Source: Elusimicrobiota bacterium (lineage in GTDB: Bacteria; Elusimicrobiota; Elusimicrobia; Elusimicrobiales; UBA9959). From it: DNA of 6,977 bases. Every line of letters begins with the position of its first letter. Positions within the stretch are counted from its first letter, which is position 1. A program made the translations under genes and the position numbers. The stretch lies in the NCBI GenBank assembly GCA_003482905.1, contig DMXM01000030.1:1-6977 (forward strand), given 5' to 3'. The notes beneath the pieces were generated by a model that searched no databases, was not told the DNA's origin, and worked only from the letters and a program-made list of their open reading frames with translations. Shown here one piece after another: positions 6,025 to 6,977 of the stretch.

Positions 6025-6888
6025 CTATTTAAAGTAATAGACCTTCGTCAGATATGAATACTGCGCGCCGCCTCCGGCCGCCGGCCGGGGGAGCTTGTCC
6101 GTTTTAACCGCTATGAGCTCCTCTCCCCGCGCCCCGATCATTTTTTTGTAATATTCGGCCTGTTTCCCCGCTGCCTCCATGGAATCTGCCGTCGACGCGA
6201 TAACGCCCAGCCGCCTGCCTATGTAGAATACGGAATTCACGCCGTAACTGGCCGCTATTTTTATGCCGGCCCGCTCCAGCACGGTATGGTCCAGTTTTAC
6301 GGAATCGTTCCTCAGGCGCAAATACCGCAGCTGGATCTCGTGGTCGGGGTTCCCGTTATAGGCGGTGAGGTAATACAGGTTGACCGTCGGTTTCGGGAAA
6401 GTATCGGGGTCGACCGGCAGGCCGAATGACCCAACCACCGTCATCCCTTCCGCCTTAAGCGCGGCGGAGAGTTTTCCTTCCATATCGGCCTCGGATAACG
6501 GCATATGAGCCGTGTCGCAAAGGAAGCTTCTGATGGCGGACCCGTCGGAAGATTCATATTTGAGCGCCCCGAAGGCGGGAGAATACTCGGCCGGGGCCGG
6601 TTTCAGCCCGGCCTTGATTATAACCGGCGTCCACATGGCCTTGAATTCCTCGAACTTGGCTCTCGTATCGGCCATCTGGGTGTAGAGCATTTTTTGGCCG
6701 GTCAGGGCCATCAGGTGGTAGCCCTGTATCATGCCGTCGGAATATCTGTCGCCTTCCACGCCGAAGGGCACGGGCAAGGGGGCTTCCATAACGGCGGAGG
6801 CAACGTCGGAGGCCTTCAGGGACTCCAGTTCGGCGGCTGCAGCCGCGGCAGGAGCCAGCAGAATGGATATAACGAAAATCTTTAGCAT
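6025..6888 (-). CDS. Exported protein of unknown function
   Basis: I do not recognise this 287-residue protein. It starts with a Sec signal peptide (MLKIFVISILLAPAAAAAA, probable cut near Ala19), giving a mature protein of about 268 residues that is soluble and of mixed alpha/beta appearance. There is no further membrane segment and no lipobox. Visible points are one cysteine (Cys124 in FLCDTAH), a helical stretch with several charged residues at 70-92, a VVGSFGLP segment at 151-158, an IQLRYLRLRND strand at 185-195, a GVNSVFYIGRRLGVIAS segment at 216-232 and a helix at 235-251. It is therefore probably periplasmic. An in-frame ATG at 6921 would add 11 residues, but that codon lies upstream of the predicted -10 box; GGAGG 4 nt before 6888 and the signal peptide support 6888. 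Convergent with the barrel gene, with its own promoter, so a shared role is unproven. Confidence 0.8.
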   Translation of the reverse strand: MLKIFVISILLAPAAAAAAELESLKASDVASAVMEAPLPVPFGVEGDRYSDGMIQGYHLMALTGQKMLYTQMADTRAKFEEFKAMWTPVIIKAGLKPAPAEYSPAFGALKYESSDGSAIRSFLCDTAHMPLSEADMEGKLSAALKAEGMTVVGSFGLPVDPDTFPKPTVNLYYLTAYNGNPDHEIQLRYLRLRNDSVKLDHTVLERAGIKIAASYGVNSVFYIGRRLGVIASTADSMEAAGKQAEYYKKMIGARGEELIAVKTDKLPRPAAGGGAQYSYLTKVYYFK

Positions 6889-6892
6889 AGAT

Positions 6893-6897
6893 CCTCC
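6893..6897 (-). promoter_or_regulatory. Shine-Dalgarno fixing the start of the exported protein
   Basis: GGAGG on the minus strand lies 4 nt before the ATG at 6888 and immediately precedes the signal peptide. It decides against the in-frame upstream ATG at 6921. Confidence 0.75.
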
Positions 6898-6909
6898 GGT
6901 GTCCCTAAA

Positions 6910-6938
6910 GGTATACCTCACAAACCCCAGGATTTCAA
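6910..6938 (-). promoter_or_regulatory. Sigma70-type promoter of the exported protein gene
   Basis: On the minus strand TTGAAA (6938-6933) and TATACC (6915-6910) are separated by exactly 17 nt, which predicts a start near 6903 and a leader of about 15 nt containing the GGAGG. This is the only promoter in the window with a recognisable -35. Nothing further is visible from 6939 to the window end. Confidence 0.6.
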
Positions 6939-6977
6939 GGGCTATTTAATTCACGCAGGAAAATCGAAAGTAGTTTT

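Noticed and set aside
6889..6921. Eleven-residue upstream extension of the minus-strand exported protein
   Set aside because: The ATG at 6921 lies upstream of the predicted -10 box, while GGAGG 4 nt before 6888 and the signal peptide fit the shorter form.

Overview
This window is GC-rich (roughly 60% by eye) bacterial DNA with six protein-coding genes that look complete and intact. I see no tRNA, rRNA, CRISPR array, insertion sequence or other mobile element. Two proteins have Sec-type signal peptides plus secreted or surface domains, one of them ending in a C-terminal phenylalanine like an outer-membrane beta-barrel, so the host is very probably a diderm (Gram-negative-type) bacterium. The rare isoleucine codon ATA is used freely despite the GC content. 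The mix of genes and style would fit an uncultured environmental lineage such as Elusimicrobiota, but that is a low-confidence guess from general impression and not from a marker gene.

Layout. (1) 2-724, minus strand: an RsuA/RluB/RluE/RluF-family rRNA pseudouridine synthase. (2) 725-899: a divergent intergenic region with a TATAAT box 6 nt before the synthase ATG (suggesting a leaderless mRNA), a TATAGT box facing the other way, and a strong bulged hairpin abutting the Shine-Dalgarno of the next gene. (3) 900-1565, plus: a DedA-family membrane protein with all four key charged residues. (4) 1616-2794, plus: an acetyl-CoA C-acetyltransferase (thiolase) with its full catalytic set, 50 nt downstream of dedA and probably in the same transcript; a terminator follows at 2815-2850. 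(5) 2969-3727, plus: a small secreted protein made of a fibronectin-III-like half and a WPPNHK...VPHDQ half, with its own -10 box and SD, closed by a terminator at 3754-3783. (6) 3802-5994, plus: a 730-residue exported protein with two Ig-like segments and a predicted outer-membrane beta-barrel, starting just after that terminator with no visible SD or promoter. (7) 6025-6888, minus, convergent with the barrel gene: an exported protein of unknown family with a good sigma70-type promoter at the right edge of the window.

The left half is housekeeping (rRNA modification, membrane homeostasis, acetyl-CoA metabolism); the right half encodes cell-envelope and exported proteins. The closest thing to an undescribed system is the tandem pair of secreted Fn3/WPPNHK protein and Ig-barrel protein, which could be a surface protein with an outer-membrane partner; only adjacency and domain type support this. 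All genes are separated by less than 300 bases, so there is no long unexplained non-coding stretch.
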